Part shown: piece by piece, positions 44,411 through 53,538 of the stretch
How positions within the stretch are numbered: the stretch's first letter is position 1
Layout of the letters: each line of letters begins with the position of its first letter
NCBI RefSeq assembly: GCF_002844595.1
Contig: NZ_PJNW01000003.1
Location: 1 to 64,000 of the forward strand
Direction: 5' to 3'
Length of the DNA: 64,000 bases
From: Pleomorphomonas diazotrophica
GTDB taxonomy: Bacteria > Pseudomonadota > Alphaproteobacteria > Rhizobiales > Pleomorphomonadaceae
The notes under the pieces: generated by a model
The model's database searches: none
What the model saw: the letters and a program-made list of their open reading frames with translations, nothing else
Told to the model about the DNA's origin: nothing
Made by a program: the position numbers and the translations under genes

Positions 44411-47410
44411 TCAGGCGAGATAGTCGTCGAGCACGAAGTCGTCGAGGCCAGCGATGACCGCATCGGCTTCGGTCAAGACCGACGGCTTGCCGATACCGAG
44501 GGCCGCCATGCCCGCCCCCTTGATCGAGGCGACGCCGGCCACCGCGTCCTCGACGCCGAGGCAATCCGCCGGATCCGCGCCGAGCTGCGCGGCAGCCTTG
44601 AGGAAGATTTCCGGGTCGGGCTTGCCGCGCTTCAAGAGGCGCGCATCGACCACCGTATCGAACAGATCGGCGATGCCGAGCCGCTCCAGGATGGCAGGGG
44701 CGTTCTGACTGACCGAGGCGAGGCCGATCTTGAGGCCGGCGGCGCGGACCGCCTTCAGCGTATCCAGGGCACCCGGCAACAGGTCATCCCGGGTCATGGT
44801 GCCGATCAGTTCCTTGTACCAGACGTTCTTCATGTCGGCGAGGCGATCGAACTCGGCCGGCTCCAGCGTCACGCCGCCCTTGTCGAGGATCATCTGCAAG
44901 GACATGCGGCGGTCGATGCCTTTCAGGCTTTCGGCCAACTCGTCGTCGAAGCCGATGCCGAGCGTGTCGGCCAGCCGCTTCCAGGCGAGGTGATGAAAGC
45001 GCGCGGTGTCGGTGATGACGCCATCGAGGTCGAAGACAACGGCCTTGAACGGCTTCTTGTCGAAAATCTTCGGCAATGGCACCTGGCATGTCGGTTCGGC
45101 AACCGACAGATCGACCGGCTCGCCGCGATGGAACAGGCGGATCGCCTCGCCCTCGACGAGGCGGAACTCGACACCGGCCTTGGACACCGCGACTTCCAGC
45201 GTCCGGCCGTGATCGACGAGACGGAAGCGATAGCGGCTCCATTCCGCCGGCAGTGTGGGGGCGAAATGCAACTCTCCTCTCACAGCCCTCAGACCTGCGA
45301 AACCATGCACGACGCTCATCCAGGTGCCACCCATGGCTGCCGTGTGGACACCATGGAACGTGTTGCCATGGGTGTTGTCGATGTCCATGCGGGCGGCGTC
45401 CATGAAGAACGCATAGGCGCGATCCTGCAAGCCGACCTCGGCGGCGATGATCGAGTGAATGCAGGTGGACAGCGAGGAATCGTGGGTGGTGATGGCTTCG
45501 TAATAGTCGAAGTCGCGCCGCTTCACCGCCTTAGGGAACATGTCGCCGCGCAGGAACAGCGCGAGCAGCACGTCGGCCTGCTTGCAGACCTGATGGCGGT
45601 AGATGACCAGAGGATGATAGTGCAGGAGCAGCGGATAGTTTTCGGCGGGCGTGCCGGCAAAATCCCAGACCTTACGCGACAGGAAGGCGTCGTCCTGGGC
45701 GTGGATGCCCCGCGTCTCGTCATAGGGCAGCCGCAGACGATCCGAAACATCCGACCAGCGGTCGATCTCGCCTGACGAAAGATCGAGGCTCTCGGAGAGC
45801 TTGCCCCAGGCCTCCGCCTTCTCCCGGCTCAACCAGTCCGCCACCTCAGCCGCGAAGGCGAGGTGGGTCTTGGCCATGACGTTGGTATAGAAGTTGTTGT
45901 TGACGAGAGCGGTGTATTCATCCGGCCCCGTCACCTCGTCGATGTGATAGGCGCCGTCGACGAGGTGGGCGAGATCGGCCCAGACGCGCGCCGTCTCGAA
46001 CACCAGTTCGGCACCGCCCTCGACAAGCAACGAGCGATCACCGGTGGCCTCCACATAGAGCTTGATGGCGAAGGCGATGTCGGCGTTGATGTGGTATTGC
46101 GCCGTGCCGGCCGGGAAATAGGCCGAGCACTCCTCTCCGGTGATGGTCCGCCAGGGGTAGAGCGCTCCGCGGACATGGCCGAGATCACGAGCGCGGGCAC
46201 GGGCCTTGTCGAGATAGCCGATCCGATGCCTGAGCACGGCACGCGCCAGCTCCGGCATGGTGCGCAGGAACACCGGCAGGACGTAGATCTCGGTGTCCCA
46301 GAAGGAATGGCCTTCATAGCCCTCACCGGTCAGACCCTTGGCGGCGATATTGGTGCGGCCGTCGCGACCGATCGACTGGAAGAGGTGATAGAGGTTGAAA
46401 TGCAGGCCCTGCGACAGGGCGTCGTCACCCTCGATCTCGATGTCGGCCTTATTCCAGAAGGCGGTGAGCTGGGCGCGCTGCTCGCCGGCAAGCCCGTCGA
46501 ATCCGACGGCGCGTGCGCCTTCCAGCGCCTCGGCAGTACGGGCGGCCAGTTCGTCGCTCGGCGCGTCGCGGCTGGTGACGATGGCCGTCATCTTTTCCAG
46601 CGTGACGGCTTCGCCGGCCTTGGCCGCAACGCGGAAGCGCTGGGTGAGGACGCCACCCTCCTGGGATGCCGTAGTGTTGGCAGCCGGACCTCCGGCCATG
46701 TCGGTCAGCGTTTCAATCCGCAGCGTCAGTCCGCTGTTGTGGGTTCGTGATACCAGCACCGACCGACCAGGGGCGGCGACGGCCTCGACCGTCGAAAGCG
46801 CGCGGGCGGAGGCACCGGAGCCAAGACGAGGATCGAAACTCTCCTCTCCCCCTCGCACCACACTGTTGAGCGTGGCGACGAACTCTATGACGGCGTCGGC
46901 GTCGAGCGGCGTCACCGTGACCTGTTGCGCCAGGATGGCGCTGCGGGAGAGACTGACCAGACGCTTTGAGACGATGCGAAGCCGCCGGCCGGCCGGCGAC
47001 TTCCAGTCCACGCTACGAACCAGCACGCCCTCGCGGAAATCGAGGCTGCGCTCGTAGGCGAGGATCACGCCCGTCGCAAGATTGAAGCGTTCGCCCTCGA
47101 CGAGGATCTCGACACCCTTGGCATTGGGCAGGTTGAGCATGAACTCGTTGGTGCGCGCGAAGCCATAGGCGTTCTCGGGATAGCGGATTGCCTCGGTGTC
47201 GTAGAAGCCGTTGACGTAGGTGCCCTCCATGCTGGCGTCGACCTCGCCGAGCCAGGCCTCGTCATGACTGCCACGCGTGCCGATATGCCCATTGCCGAGC
47301 GCGAACAGGGTCTCGCGCAGCAGATTGGTGTCGGCATCCCAGCGGGTTTCGACGAGACGCCAGGGATCGGTGGGCAGCGACGAGAGCGTGGGGACGGGGT
47401 TCGCAGTCAC
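44411..47410 (-). CDS. GH65 disaccharide phosphorylase fused to beta-phosphoglucomutase (999 aa)
   Basis: Residues about 1-775 form a GH65 enzyme: N-terminal beta-sandwich, linker, and (alpha/alpha)6 barrel with the general acid E498 in TGPDEYTALV. Residues about 785-999 form a HAD hydrolase of the beta-PGM type with nucleophile D794 and D796 in FDLDGVITD, and the LGVEDAVAGV motif. A phosphorylase releases beta-glucose 1-phosphate from maltose, trehalose, kojibiose or similar; the fused mutase would turn it to glucose 6-phosphate at once. I chose GTG at 47410 (GGAG 6 nt upstream); ATG 47422 is an alternative. Co-directional with the amidase-like gene. Confidence 0.9.
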   Translation of the reverse strand: MTANPVPTLSSLPTDPWRLVETRWDADTNLLRETLFALGNGHIGTRGSHDEAWLGEVDASMEGTYVNGFYDTEAIRYPENAYGFARTNEFMLNLPNAKGVEILVEGERFNLATGVILAYERSLDFREGVLVRSVDWKSPAGRRLRIVSKRLVSLSRSAILAQQVTVTPLDADAVIEFVATLNSVVRGGEESFDPRLGSGASARALSTVEAVAAPGRSVLVSRTHNSGLTLRIETLTDMAGGPAANTTASQEGGVLTQRFRVAAKAGEAVTLEKMTAIVTSRDAPSDELAARTAEALEGARAVGFDGLAGEQRAQLTAFWNKADIEIEGDDALSQGLHFNLYHLFQSIGRDGRTNIAAKGLTGEGYEGHSFWDTEIYVLPVFLRTMPELARAVLRHRIGYLDKARARARDLGHVRGALYPWRTITGEECSAYFPAGTAQYHINADIAFAIKLYVEATGDRSLLVEGGAELVFETARVWADLAHLVDGAYHIDEVTGPDEYTALVNNNFYTNVMAKTHLAFAAEVADWLSREKAEAWGKLSESLDLSSGEIDRWSDVSDRLRLPYDETRGIHAQDDAFLSRKVWDFAGTPAENYPLLLHYHPLVIYRHQVCKQADVLLALFLRGDMFPKAVKRRDFDYYEAITTHDSSLSTCIHSIIAAEVGLQDRAYAFFMDAARMDIDNTHGNTFHGVHTAAMGGTWMSVVHGFAGLRAVRGELHFAPTLPAEWSRYRFRLVDHGRTLEVAVSKAGVEFRLVEGEAIRLFHRGEPVDLSVAEPTCQVPLPKIFDKKPFKAVVFDLDGVITDTARFHHLAWKRLADTLGIGFDDELAESLKGIDRRMSLQMILDKGGVTLEPAEFDRLADMKNVWYKELIGTMTRDDLLPGALDTLKAVRAAGLKIGLASVSQNAPAILERLGIADLFDTVVDARLLKRGKPDPEIFLKAAAQLGADPADCLGVEDAVAGVASIKGAGMAALGIGKPSVLTEADAVIAGLDDFVLDDYLA

Positions 47411-47494
47411 TTCAGTCTCCATGGAATGGACAAACACCGGCACCGGCGGCCTCTCCGGCCTCAGTTGCCGATGATGCGTCAAGCTTCGGTCCTG

Positions 47495-48649
47495 CTACCG
47501 ATGAGCCAACGGCGATGACGCCTGGATGTCAATCGGCCGAGTGGACCTTGGAAGGGGTGAATCGGTGAGGGTCGCTGCCGCGACAGCCAAGGTCTCATCG
47601 TTGCCGCCGGCACCGATGAGCGAGCTACCGTCCGGCAGCGTGATGGCCGCAAGGCCACAGGCGCTGACAAAGCTGGCCGAACCGAACTCGGGCGGAACGA
47701 CCAACAAATCGACGTCGGAGAGTTCCGCCTCGACTTGCCGGCGTAGCTCCGAAAGGCGGCGTTGCGCGCAGGCGAGTTGGCGAGCGGGACGGCCAAGCGC
47801 ATCCGAAAGACGCCGGCGCAGACGAAGCGGAAACAGGTCGGGCAGCTCGGTGAAGGCAATCGCCACATCTTCAAGTCGCAAGGCCAGCCAGATATCGTCG
47901 TCCATTAGCGCGCGGAGTTCGTCAAAAGGGGCTTCCGACAGGGCGATCGTCGCCAGGCCAAGCCGCTCGGCAAGGTCCTCAGCTGCGGCGAGGCCACTGC
48001 CGCCGAGCACGCCAAGTTGCCGGGATGGGAGCGCCACCGATCGCCCATTTACCGGCACACTCTCGATGACCCTGCGCACCGACGAGCCGCAGGCAACGTC
48101 AGCCGCGTGGATGACGACGCCGTCGAGTTCGGGAGCGATGGCGAACAATCCTTCGACAGACACCAGCCCTGGGCTCGGTCTGATCTCGACCATGCCACAG
48201 CTGGCAGCGCCGGTTCGTTCGCCGGCGATGCCGAAGGCGGCGAGGCCGGCGGCAATGGTTTCCCCGATCCCGGCGGCCGGCGCATCAAGGCCGAGAAGAC
48301 CGATCGGTACCTTGCCGACCAGCAGGGCACCGGCGGCCTGCAGGCGCTCTATGACAACCGCGTCGAAATCAGGCTGAAAGTCGAGCGCCGGCAAGCCAAT
48401 CGACGTCGGAAGACCGGCGACATCAATGTTGGCGTCGACGACATAGGGAATGCCCCAGAGCGGCAGGGCGGACGGGTCGGGGCAACGGGCGAGAAGATCG
48501 CGAGCGGCGGCGCCGAGCGGCGCCGGACTGCCAACGCCATCGGACGCGGCGAACCGGCGGGCGATATCGTCGGCGACGTCAAGAATGCTTTCAGGGCACC
48601 CCGCGAAACACTCGCCAAGGCCACCAAACTTCAACACGGGAGCGCGCAT
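47495..48649 (-). CDS. Amidase-signature homologue lacking the catalytic triad (384 aa)
   Basis: The N-terminal half follows the amidase/allophanate-hydrolase (AtzF-like) pattern: LWGIPYVVDANIDVAGLPTS, then AVVIERLQAAGALLVGKVP. The catalytic Lys (normally VKDN) is replaced (VVDANI), the Gly/Ser-rich GGSSSGS segment with a catalytic Ser is absent, and the GTDTGGS nucleophile loop reads GERTGAASC. It should not hydrolyse amides by the normal route. It lies directly before the GH65 fusion gene and divergent from a LacI regulator, so it may bind a ligand or a partner. ATG at 48649 has GGAGGAG upstream. Confidence 0.72.
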   Translation of the reverse strand: MRAPVLKFGGLGECFAGCPESILDVADDIARRFAASDGVGSPAPLGAAARDLLARCPDPSALPLWGIPYVVDANIDVAGLPTSIGLPALDFQPDFDAVVIERLQAAGALLVGKVPIGLLGLDAPAAGIGETIAAGLAAFGIAGERTGAASCGMVEIRPSPGLVSVEGLFAIAPELDGVVIHAADVACGSSVRRVIESVPVNGRSVALPSRQLGVLGGSGLAAAEDLAERLGLATIALSEAPFDELRALMDDDIWLALRLEDVAIAFTELPDLFPLRLRRRLSDALGRPARQLACAQRRLSELRRQVEAELSDVDLLVVPPEFGSASFVSACGLAAITLPDGSSLIGAGGNDETLAVAAATLTDSPLPRSTRPIDIQASSPLAHR

Positions 48650-48692
48650 CGGCACTCCTCCCCCTGCTGCTCCGACCGCCAGTCGGAGCCTT

Positions 48693-48706
48693 CAAAAGCG
48701 CTTTTG
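48693..48706. promoter_or_regulatory. LacI-type operator 1
   Basis: CAAAAGC-GCTTTTG is a perfect 14-bp palindrome with the central CG/GC step typical of LacI-family sites. It lies 44 nt before the amidase-like gene. Confidence 0.65.
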
Positions 48707-48783
48707 GTCTCGTAACACCGGCACCATTCGTCTGTCAATGCTTTTGTCGAAAGACCGTTTTCCGTATCAACGCAAGGTGTCTT

Positions 48784-48793
48784 GAAACGTTTC
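48784..48793. promoter_or_regulatory. Possible LacI-type half-match
   Basis: GAAACGTTTC, a 10-bp palindrome with a CG centre between the two stronger sites. Confidence 0.35.
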
Positions 48794-48854
48794 TTGAATT
48801 TATCGATGGTTTTATTGGCATATACTTTCATCAAAAAACGATAGTACCTCAATA

Positions 48855-48864
48855 AAAGCGCTTT
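48855..48864. promoter_or_regulatory. LacI-type operator 2
   Basis: AAAGCGCTTT, the same core as operator 1 (AAAGC-GCTTT), 77 nt before the lacI-type gene. The paired sites may allow looping and autoregulation. The 291-nt gap 48650-48940 is thus a shared regulatory region. Confidence 0.6.
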
Positions 48865-48940
48865 CGGATCTCAGGCAAGCTGTACAAGCCCTTGAGCAGG
48901 GGCTATACAGGCGCCCTGTTTCCAGACCATCGGCCCCTGC

Positions 48941-49960
48941 ATGAACCTCAAGGAACTGGCGCGTCATCTCGGTCTTTCCCAGAGCACGGTCAGTCGTGCG
49001 CTGAACGGCTATCAGGATGTCAGCTCCGATACGCGTGAGCGGGTGTTCGCGGCGGCCCGGCGTTTCGACTACTCGCCCAATGCCAGCGCGCATCGCCTGG
49101 CAACCGGTCACTCCGGTGCGATCGGCATTGTCTTTCCGTCCGACAAGGACCCGCTGCTCGACCCGCTGTTCACGGATTTTCTGTCCGGCCTCACCAACAG
49201 CGCCGCCCGCCGCCAGATGGATATCCTGGTCAGCGCCAGCCTGGATACGGCCGAAGCGAGCTATCGTCGCCTCGCCCAGCGCGGCTCGGTCGACGCCGTC
49301 GTGCTGTCGAGCCCCCTCGTCGAGGACGCGCGCGTGCCGCTGCTCGACAAGCTCGGCATCCCCTGCGTGGTGCATGGCCGCACCAGGTCGCCGCGCCCGC
49401 ATGCGTTCCTCGACATCGACAACGAGGGTGCCTTTCGCCAGGCTGCCGAGCTGCTGATCGGTCTCGGTCATCGGCGCATCGGCCTCGTCAACGGCGACGC
49501 ACGGCAGGCCTTCGCCGTCCATCGCGAGACCGGCTGGCGCTCCGCCCTCCTCAACGCCGGCCTCGAGGCGCCGGATGTCCTCAACGGCTCCGACATCATG
49601 ACCGATGAGGCCGGCTATCGGCTGACCGCCGGCATGCTGGCTGCTCCCACGCCGCCGACGGCCGTCATCTGCTCCAGTATCTTCTCGGCCGTCGGCGCCT
49701 GCCGCGCCATCCGCGACCGCGGGTTGACGATCGGCTCGGACATTTCGGTGATCGCCCACGACGACGGCATCACCTCGATCCGGCCGGAGGCGCATCATCC
49801 GCCGCTTACCACCACCTTCTCGTCGATCCACCGCGCCGGCGAGCGTATCGCCGAAATCGCCGCCGACCTCATCGAGGGCAAGGCGCCGGCCGATTGCCAG
49901 GAAGTCTGGCCCGTCGACCTGATCTTCCGCGACAGCACCCGGCCGCCCAAGCGCCCGTAG
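48941..49960 (+). CDS. LacI-family transcriptional regulator (339 aa)
   Basis: HTH at residues 1-50 (MNLKELARHLGLSQSTVSRA, with the minor-groove hinge helix NASAHRLATG) and a periplasmic-binding-type effector domain after about 60. The ligand is probably the GH65 substrate or a related glucoside, by position. Divergent from the amidase-like/GH65 genes with two AAAGCGCTTT operators between. Resembles AglR-type alpha-glucoside regulators in layout; I do not assign the name. Confidence 0.9.
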   Translation: MNLKELARHLGLSQSTVSRALNGYQDVSSDTRERVFAAARRFDYSPNASAHRLATGHSGAIGIVFPSDKDPLLDPLFTDFLSGLTNSAARRQMDILVSASLDTAEASYRRLAQRGSVDAVVLSSPLVEDARVPLLDKLGIPCVVHGRTRSPRPHAFLDIDNEGAFRQAAELLIGLGHRRIGLVNGDARQAFAVHRETGWRSALLNAGLEAPDVLNGSDIMTDEAGYRLTAGMLAAPTPPTAVICSSIFSAVGACRAIRDRGLTIGSDISVIAHDDGITSIRPEAHHPPLTTTFSSIHRAGERIAEIAADLIEGKAPADCQEVWPVDLIFRDSTRPPKRP

Positions 49961-50053
49961 CGGCACGCGCCGGTTTCAGCGATCCCGAAGGTTTCCTAAG
50001 GTTTCCGTCCACGTCGCCGCCGTAAGGGCCGGCGGATCTTTCCCGCGTGCAGC

Positions 50054-50078
50054 GGAACAAGTCATTGTCCCAGCGGTT
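50054..50078 (+). promoter_or_regulatory. Possible EcfG-type promoter (relaxed match)
   Basis: GGAAC, 16-nt spacer, GGTT. Fits GGAAC-N18-TT but not the full CGTT. 30 nt before the dehydrogenase fusion gene. Confidence 0.4.
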
Positions 50079-50108
50079 GTCGCCCCGATCATCGGAGGAC
50101 CGAGCGGG

Positions 50109-51914
50109 ATGAGAACCGGATATCTGGGAGTTGCACCGCTCGTGCTGGTGCTTGTCCTGAGCGCGCCAGTCATGGCGCAGCAAGGCGACGGCACGGACGT
50201 CAGCATCACCTCCACCATCTTCAAGCCCAACAAGGTTCAGCCGACCAGCGAACGGCTCGATCAACTGAAGGCGCCGGAAGGCTTTTCGGTTCAGCCTTTC
50301 GCGCAGGGCCTGGGCAATGCCCGCATCATCGCCGTATCCGACAAGGGCTTCATTTATGTCAGCCGGCGAGAGGAAGGCGACGTTCTCCTGCTGAAGGATG
50401 AGGACGGCGACGGCAAGGCCGACTCGGCACCGGTCAAGGTTGCCTCCCGAGCCCAGGCGCATGGCCTCGCCGTCAAGGACGACCGGCTCTATCTCGCCAC
50501 CGTCAAGGAGGTGTTCGTCGCGCCCATCCAGCCGGACGGGCGGCTCGGACCGCTCGACATGATCATCGGCGACTTGCCGGACGCCGGCCAGCATCCGAAC
50601 CGTGTCCTCGCCTTCGGCCCCGACGACATGCTCTACATTTCCGTCGGCTCGACCTGCAACGCCTGCAACGAGAGCAACGCCGAGAACGCGACCATTCTGC
50701 GGGCCACGCCCGACGGGAAGAGCCGCATCATCTTCGCCTCCGGCCTGCGCAACACCATCGGCTTCGACTGGTCGCCAGAGACCGGCGAGCTCTGGGGCTT
50801 CGATCACGGCATCGACTTCCTGGGCGACGAGGTCCAGCCCGAAGAGCTCAACAGGATCGAGGCCGGCAAGCAATACGGCTGGCCGCATGTCCATGGCGAA
50901 GGTGGTTTCAATCCGCAATCCACTCCGCCCGGCGGCATCAGCAAGGAACAATGGCGCGACATGAGCACACCGATGGTGCTCGGCTATACGGCCCACGCGG
51001 CGCCCATGCAGTTCAAGTTCTACACGGGTGCAGCCTTTCCTGCCGACTATGCCGGCGACGCCTTCGCCACCATGCGCGGCTCCTGGAATCGCAATCCGGC
51101 CTCGGGCTACGAGATCGTCCGGGTGCGGTTCGAGAATGGACAGCCGACGGCGATCGAACCCTTCGTCACCGGCTTCCTCACCGACGGCGGCAAGACCCAC
51201 ATTGCCCGTCCGGTCGGCCTCGTCGTCGCCAAGGACGGATCGCTGCTGATGGCCGACGACACCAACGGCGTCATTTATCGCGTTGCCTATCAGGGACATG
51301 CCGAGACGACCGCTGCCGCCAAGGCGCCCCCCGCGGGTCCCATGGAGACGCAGGCGACACAGGGTGTCGGCGTGCCCCTCGCCAAAGACCGGCCGGAGAC
51401 GACGCCGGAACCCTCGACATCGACATTGCCGCTGGTCATCACCTCGGCCAGCTTTGCCGAGGGTGGTGCCATTCCGCTTGAGCATAGCGAATATGCCGAC
51501 GGCGTCTCGCCGCAACTGAGCTGGACCGAAGTGCCCGGCGCGGCGTCCTACGCCATCATCATGGAAGATCCGGACGCCAAGCCGATCACGCCCTTTGTCC
51601 ACTGGGTGGCCTGGAACATCCCGGCGGCGATCACTGCCCTGCCGGAGGGGCTTCAGGAGCAGATGCGGCTGACCGAGCCGGAAGGCGTTCTTCAAGGGCG
51701 CAACAGTTCCGGCAGGCACGGCTATCTGGGACCGAAGCCGCCGGTCGGCGATCCGCCCCACCACTATCATTTCCAGGTTCTGGCGCTCGATGCCCTACTC
51801 GATCTGCCGCCGACCGCCGACCGCGATGCCGTTCTCGCCGCCGCCAAGGGACATGTTCTCGCCAAGGGTACCCTGGTCGGTATCTACCAGCAGCATGTGG
51901 AACCGCCGAAATGA
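50109..51914 (+). CDS. Soluble sugar dehydrogenase (GSDH) fused to a YbhB-type PEBP domain (601 aa)
   Basis: A signal peptide (cleavage near VMAQQG) is followed by a six-bladed beta-propeller of the PQQ-dependent sugar/sorbosone dehydrogenase type (about 40-405; FGPDDMLYISVGSTCNACNE, SGLRNTIGFDWSPETGELWG, GKQYGWPHVHGEGG). A Pro/Thr-rich linker (about 405-440) leads to a C-terminal PEBP/YbhB domain (about 440-600; SWTEVPGAASYAIIMEDPDA, FVHWVAWNIP, GYLGPKPPVGDPPHHYHF). Exported oxidoreductase whose PQQ use is inferred. Overlaps the next gene by 4 nt. A separate YbhB protein is the normal state; the fusion is unusual. Confidence 0.85.
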   Translation: MRTGYLGVAPLVLVLVLSAPVMAQQGDGTDVSITSTIFKPNKVQPTSERLDQLKAPEGFSVQPFAQGLGNARIIAVSDKGFIYVSRREEGDVLLLKDEDGDGKADSAPVKVASRAQAHGLAVKDDRLYLATVKEVFVAPIQPDGRLGPLDMIIGDLPDAGQHPNRVLAFGPDDMLYISVGSTCNACNESNAENATILRATPDGKSRIIFASGLRNTIGFDWSPETGELWGFDHGIDFLGDEVQPEELNRIEAGKQYGWPHVHGEGGFNPQSTPPGGISKEQWRDMSTPMVLGYTAHAAPMQFKFYTGAAFPADYAGDAFATMRGSWNRNPASGYEIVRVRFENGQPTAIEPFVTGFLTDGGKTHIARPVGLVVAKDGSLLMADDTNGVIYRVAYQGHAETTAAAKAPPAGPMETQATQGVGVPLAKDRPETTPEPSTSTLPLVITSASFAEGGAIPLEHSEYADGVSPQLSWTEVPGAASYAIIMEDPDAKPITPFVHWVAWNIPAAITALPEGLQEQMRLTEPEGVLQGRNSSGRHGYLGPKPPVGDPPHHYHFQVLALDALLDLPPTADRDAVLAAAKGHVLAKGTLVGIYQQHVEPPK

Positions 51915-52975
51915 TCGGCTCCGCGCTCCGAGCCCCCCTCTTCGTCCTCGCACTGTGGTCCGCGCCGGGCTCTGCCGTCGCCGAACCGGCGCAAGCCGAC
52001 AGCCAGATGCGGGCAGTTCTGGACGCCCTTGGGGATCTGAAGGCTCAGCCAATCCACACACTCAGCGTTCAGCAGGCGCGGACACAGGCAAGCCCGGCTG
52101 ATGCTGCGCGTATGGTGCAACGCGCCAGGAAGATTTCACCGCTGCCCGAGGCGGCGGTGGAAACGAAGGATATCGCCCTTCCCACGCCGGCCGGCGCCTT
52201 GCCGGCCCGGCTCTACAGGCCGGATGCCTCCGGGCCGCTGCCGGTCATCGTCTACTTTCATGGCGGCGGCTGGGTCGTCGGCGATCTCAACAGCCATGAC
52301 TCGACGCCGCGCGCCCTGACGCTGGGCTCGGGCGCCGCGGTACTGTCCGTCGACTACCGCCACGCGCCGGAAAGCCGGTTTCCCGCCGCCCATGAGGATG
52401 CCTGGAACGCCTATCTCTGGGTGCTGGAGAACGCCCTGTCCATCGGCGGCGACGCTGAACGGATCGCAGTGGCCGGCGAGGACGCCGGCGGCAATCTCGC
52501 TGCCAATGTGGCGCTGATGGCCAAGGAGAAGGGCAAGCCGTTGCCGGTCCACCAGCTTCTCATCTACCCCATCGTCGGCAGCGACATGAACACGCCATCC
52601 TATCGGCAGAATGCCGAGGCCCGGCCGCTTGGCCGAGCCGACATGGAATGGTTCGCCCGCCACGTTCTTCGCTCCTGCACGCAGACCGCCGATCCGCGCA
52701 TCAATCTCGTTGGTCGCACCGACCTCTCCGGCCTGCCGCCGGCGACCGTCGTGACGGCCGAAATCGATCCTCTGCGCTCGGAGGGTCAGACCTATGCCGA
52801 AAGGATGCAGGCAGCTGGCGTGGTCGTGAACCTCGTCGACGTCGCCGGCGTCACGCACGCGTTTTTCGGCATGGGCAAGGTCGTCGACAAGGCGAAGTCG
52901 GCGGTCGAGGCGGCAAACGCCGATTTGCGGAAAGCCTTCGCCAAGTCCACCAACAGCAAAGGAACAGGTCAATGA
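51911..52975 (+). CDS. Exported HSL-type alpha/beta hydrolase with Asp at the nucleophile position (354 aa)
   Basis: A signal peptide (about 1-24), then the hormone-sensitive-lipase-like fold: oxyanion HGGG (117-120), nucleophile elbow GEDAGGN (189-195), acid D286 in AEIDPLRSEG and base H316 in VTHAFFG. Relatives have G-D/E-S-A-G-G; the Ser is Asp191 here (codon GAC). A normal serine esterase mechanism is ruled out unless the Asp acts as nucleophile as in haloalkane dehalogenases. Middle gene of a three-gene overlapping operon. Confidence 0.82.
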   Translation: MIGSALRAPLFVLALWSAPGSAVAEPAQADSQMRAVLDALGDLKAQPIHTLSVQQARTQASPADAARMVQRARKISPLPEAAVETKDIALPTPAGALPARLYRPDASGPLPVIVYFHGGGWVVGDLNSHDSTPRALTLGSGAAVLSVDYRHAPESRFPAAHEDAWNAYLWVLENALSIGGDAERIAVAGEDAGGNLAANVALMAKEKGKPLPVHQLLIYPIVGSDMNTPSYRQNAEARPLGRADMEWFARHVLRSCTQTADPRINLVGRTDLSGLPPATVVTAEIDPLRSEGQTYAERMQAAGVVVNLVDVAGVTHAFFGMGKVVDKAKSAVEAANADLRKAFAKSTNSKGTGQ

Positions 52976-53526
52976 AACGGACCATTCTCAACGCCGCTCT
53001 CCTGGCGGCCGCTCTCGCCGTCACGCCGGCATTCGCGCAGACCGCCACGCCCGCCGCGCCGGGTGACGCCACCGCGACCATGCCGATCGACAAGGCGACC
53101 TTCCTCCAGATGACACTGAGCTCCAACGAATGGGAGATCCAGTCGAGCGACCTGGCCAAGACAAAGGCCAGCAGAGAAGACATCCTGCAGTTTGCCGACA
53201 TGATCATCAAGGATCACACGGCCGCTGCCGCGAAACTCAAGCAGACGCTTGAGACCAAGGAAGGCGGGCCGGAGGCGCTGCCACCCGCCGCTCTCACGCC
53301 CAAGCACGCGGGCATGCTGCAGCAGCTCGGCGCGGTAGCCAACGGTGCCGAGTTCGACAAGCTCTACATCGACATGCAGGTACAGGCGCATCAGGAAGCG
53401 ATCGCGCTGTTCCAGACCTACGCCTCGTCCGGTGACGACAAGGCGCTCGTCGGCTTTGCCAGCGAGACGCTGCCCACCCTCGAAACCCATCTCGCCCACG
53501 CCAAGAAGCTGATGGGGTCGAACTGA
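52972..53526 (+). CDS. Exported DUF4142 protein (184 aa)
   Basis: Signal peptide (cleavage near PAFAQTA), then a ferritin-like four-helix DUF4142 domain (KATFLQMTLSSNEWEIQSSD, FADMIIKDHTAAAAKLKQ, AHQEAIALFQTYASSGDD, LPTLETHLAHAKKLM). Members are predicted periplasmic proteins, often stress related, of unknown activity. The ATG overlaps the hydrolase stop. A GC-rich hairpin (53539-53564) follows. Confidence 0.88.
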   Translation: MKRTILNAALLAAALAVTPAFAQTATPAAPGDATATMPIDKATFLQMTLSSNEWEIQSSDLAKTKASREDILQFADMIIKDHTAAAAKLKQTLETKEGGPEALPPAALTPKHAGMLQQLGAVANGAEFDKLYIDMQVQAHQEAIALFQTYASSGDDKALVGFASETLPTLETHLAHAKKLMGSN

Positions 53527-53538
53527 CCCACGCCAATC

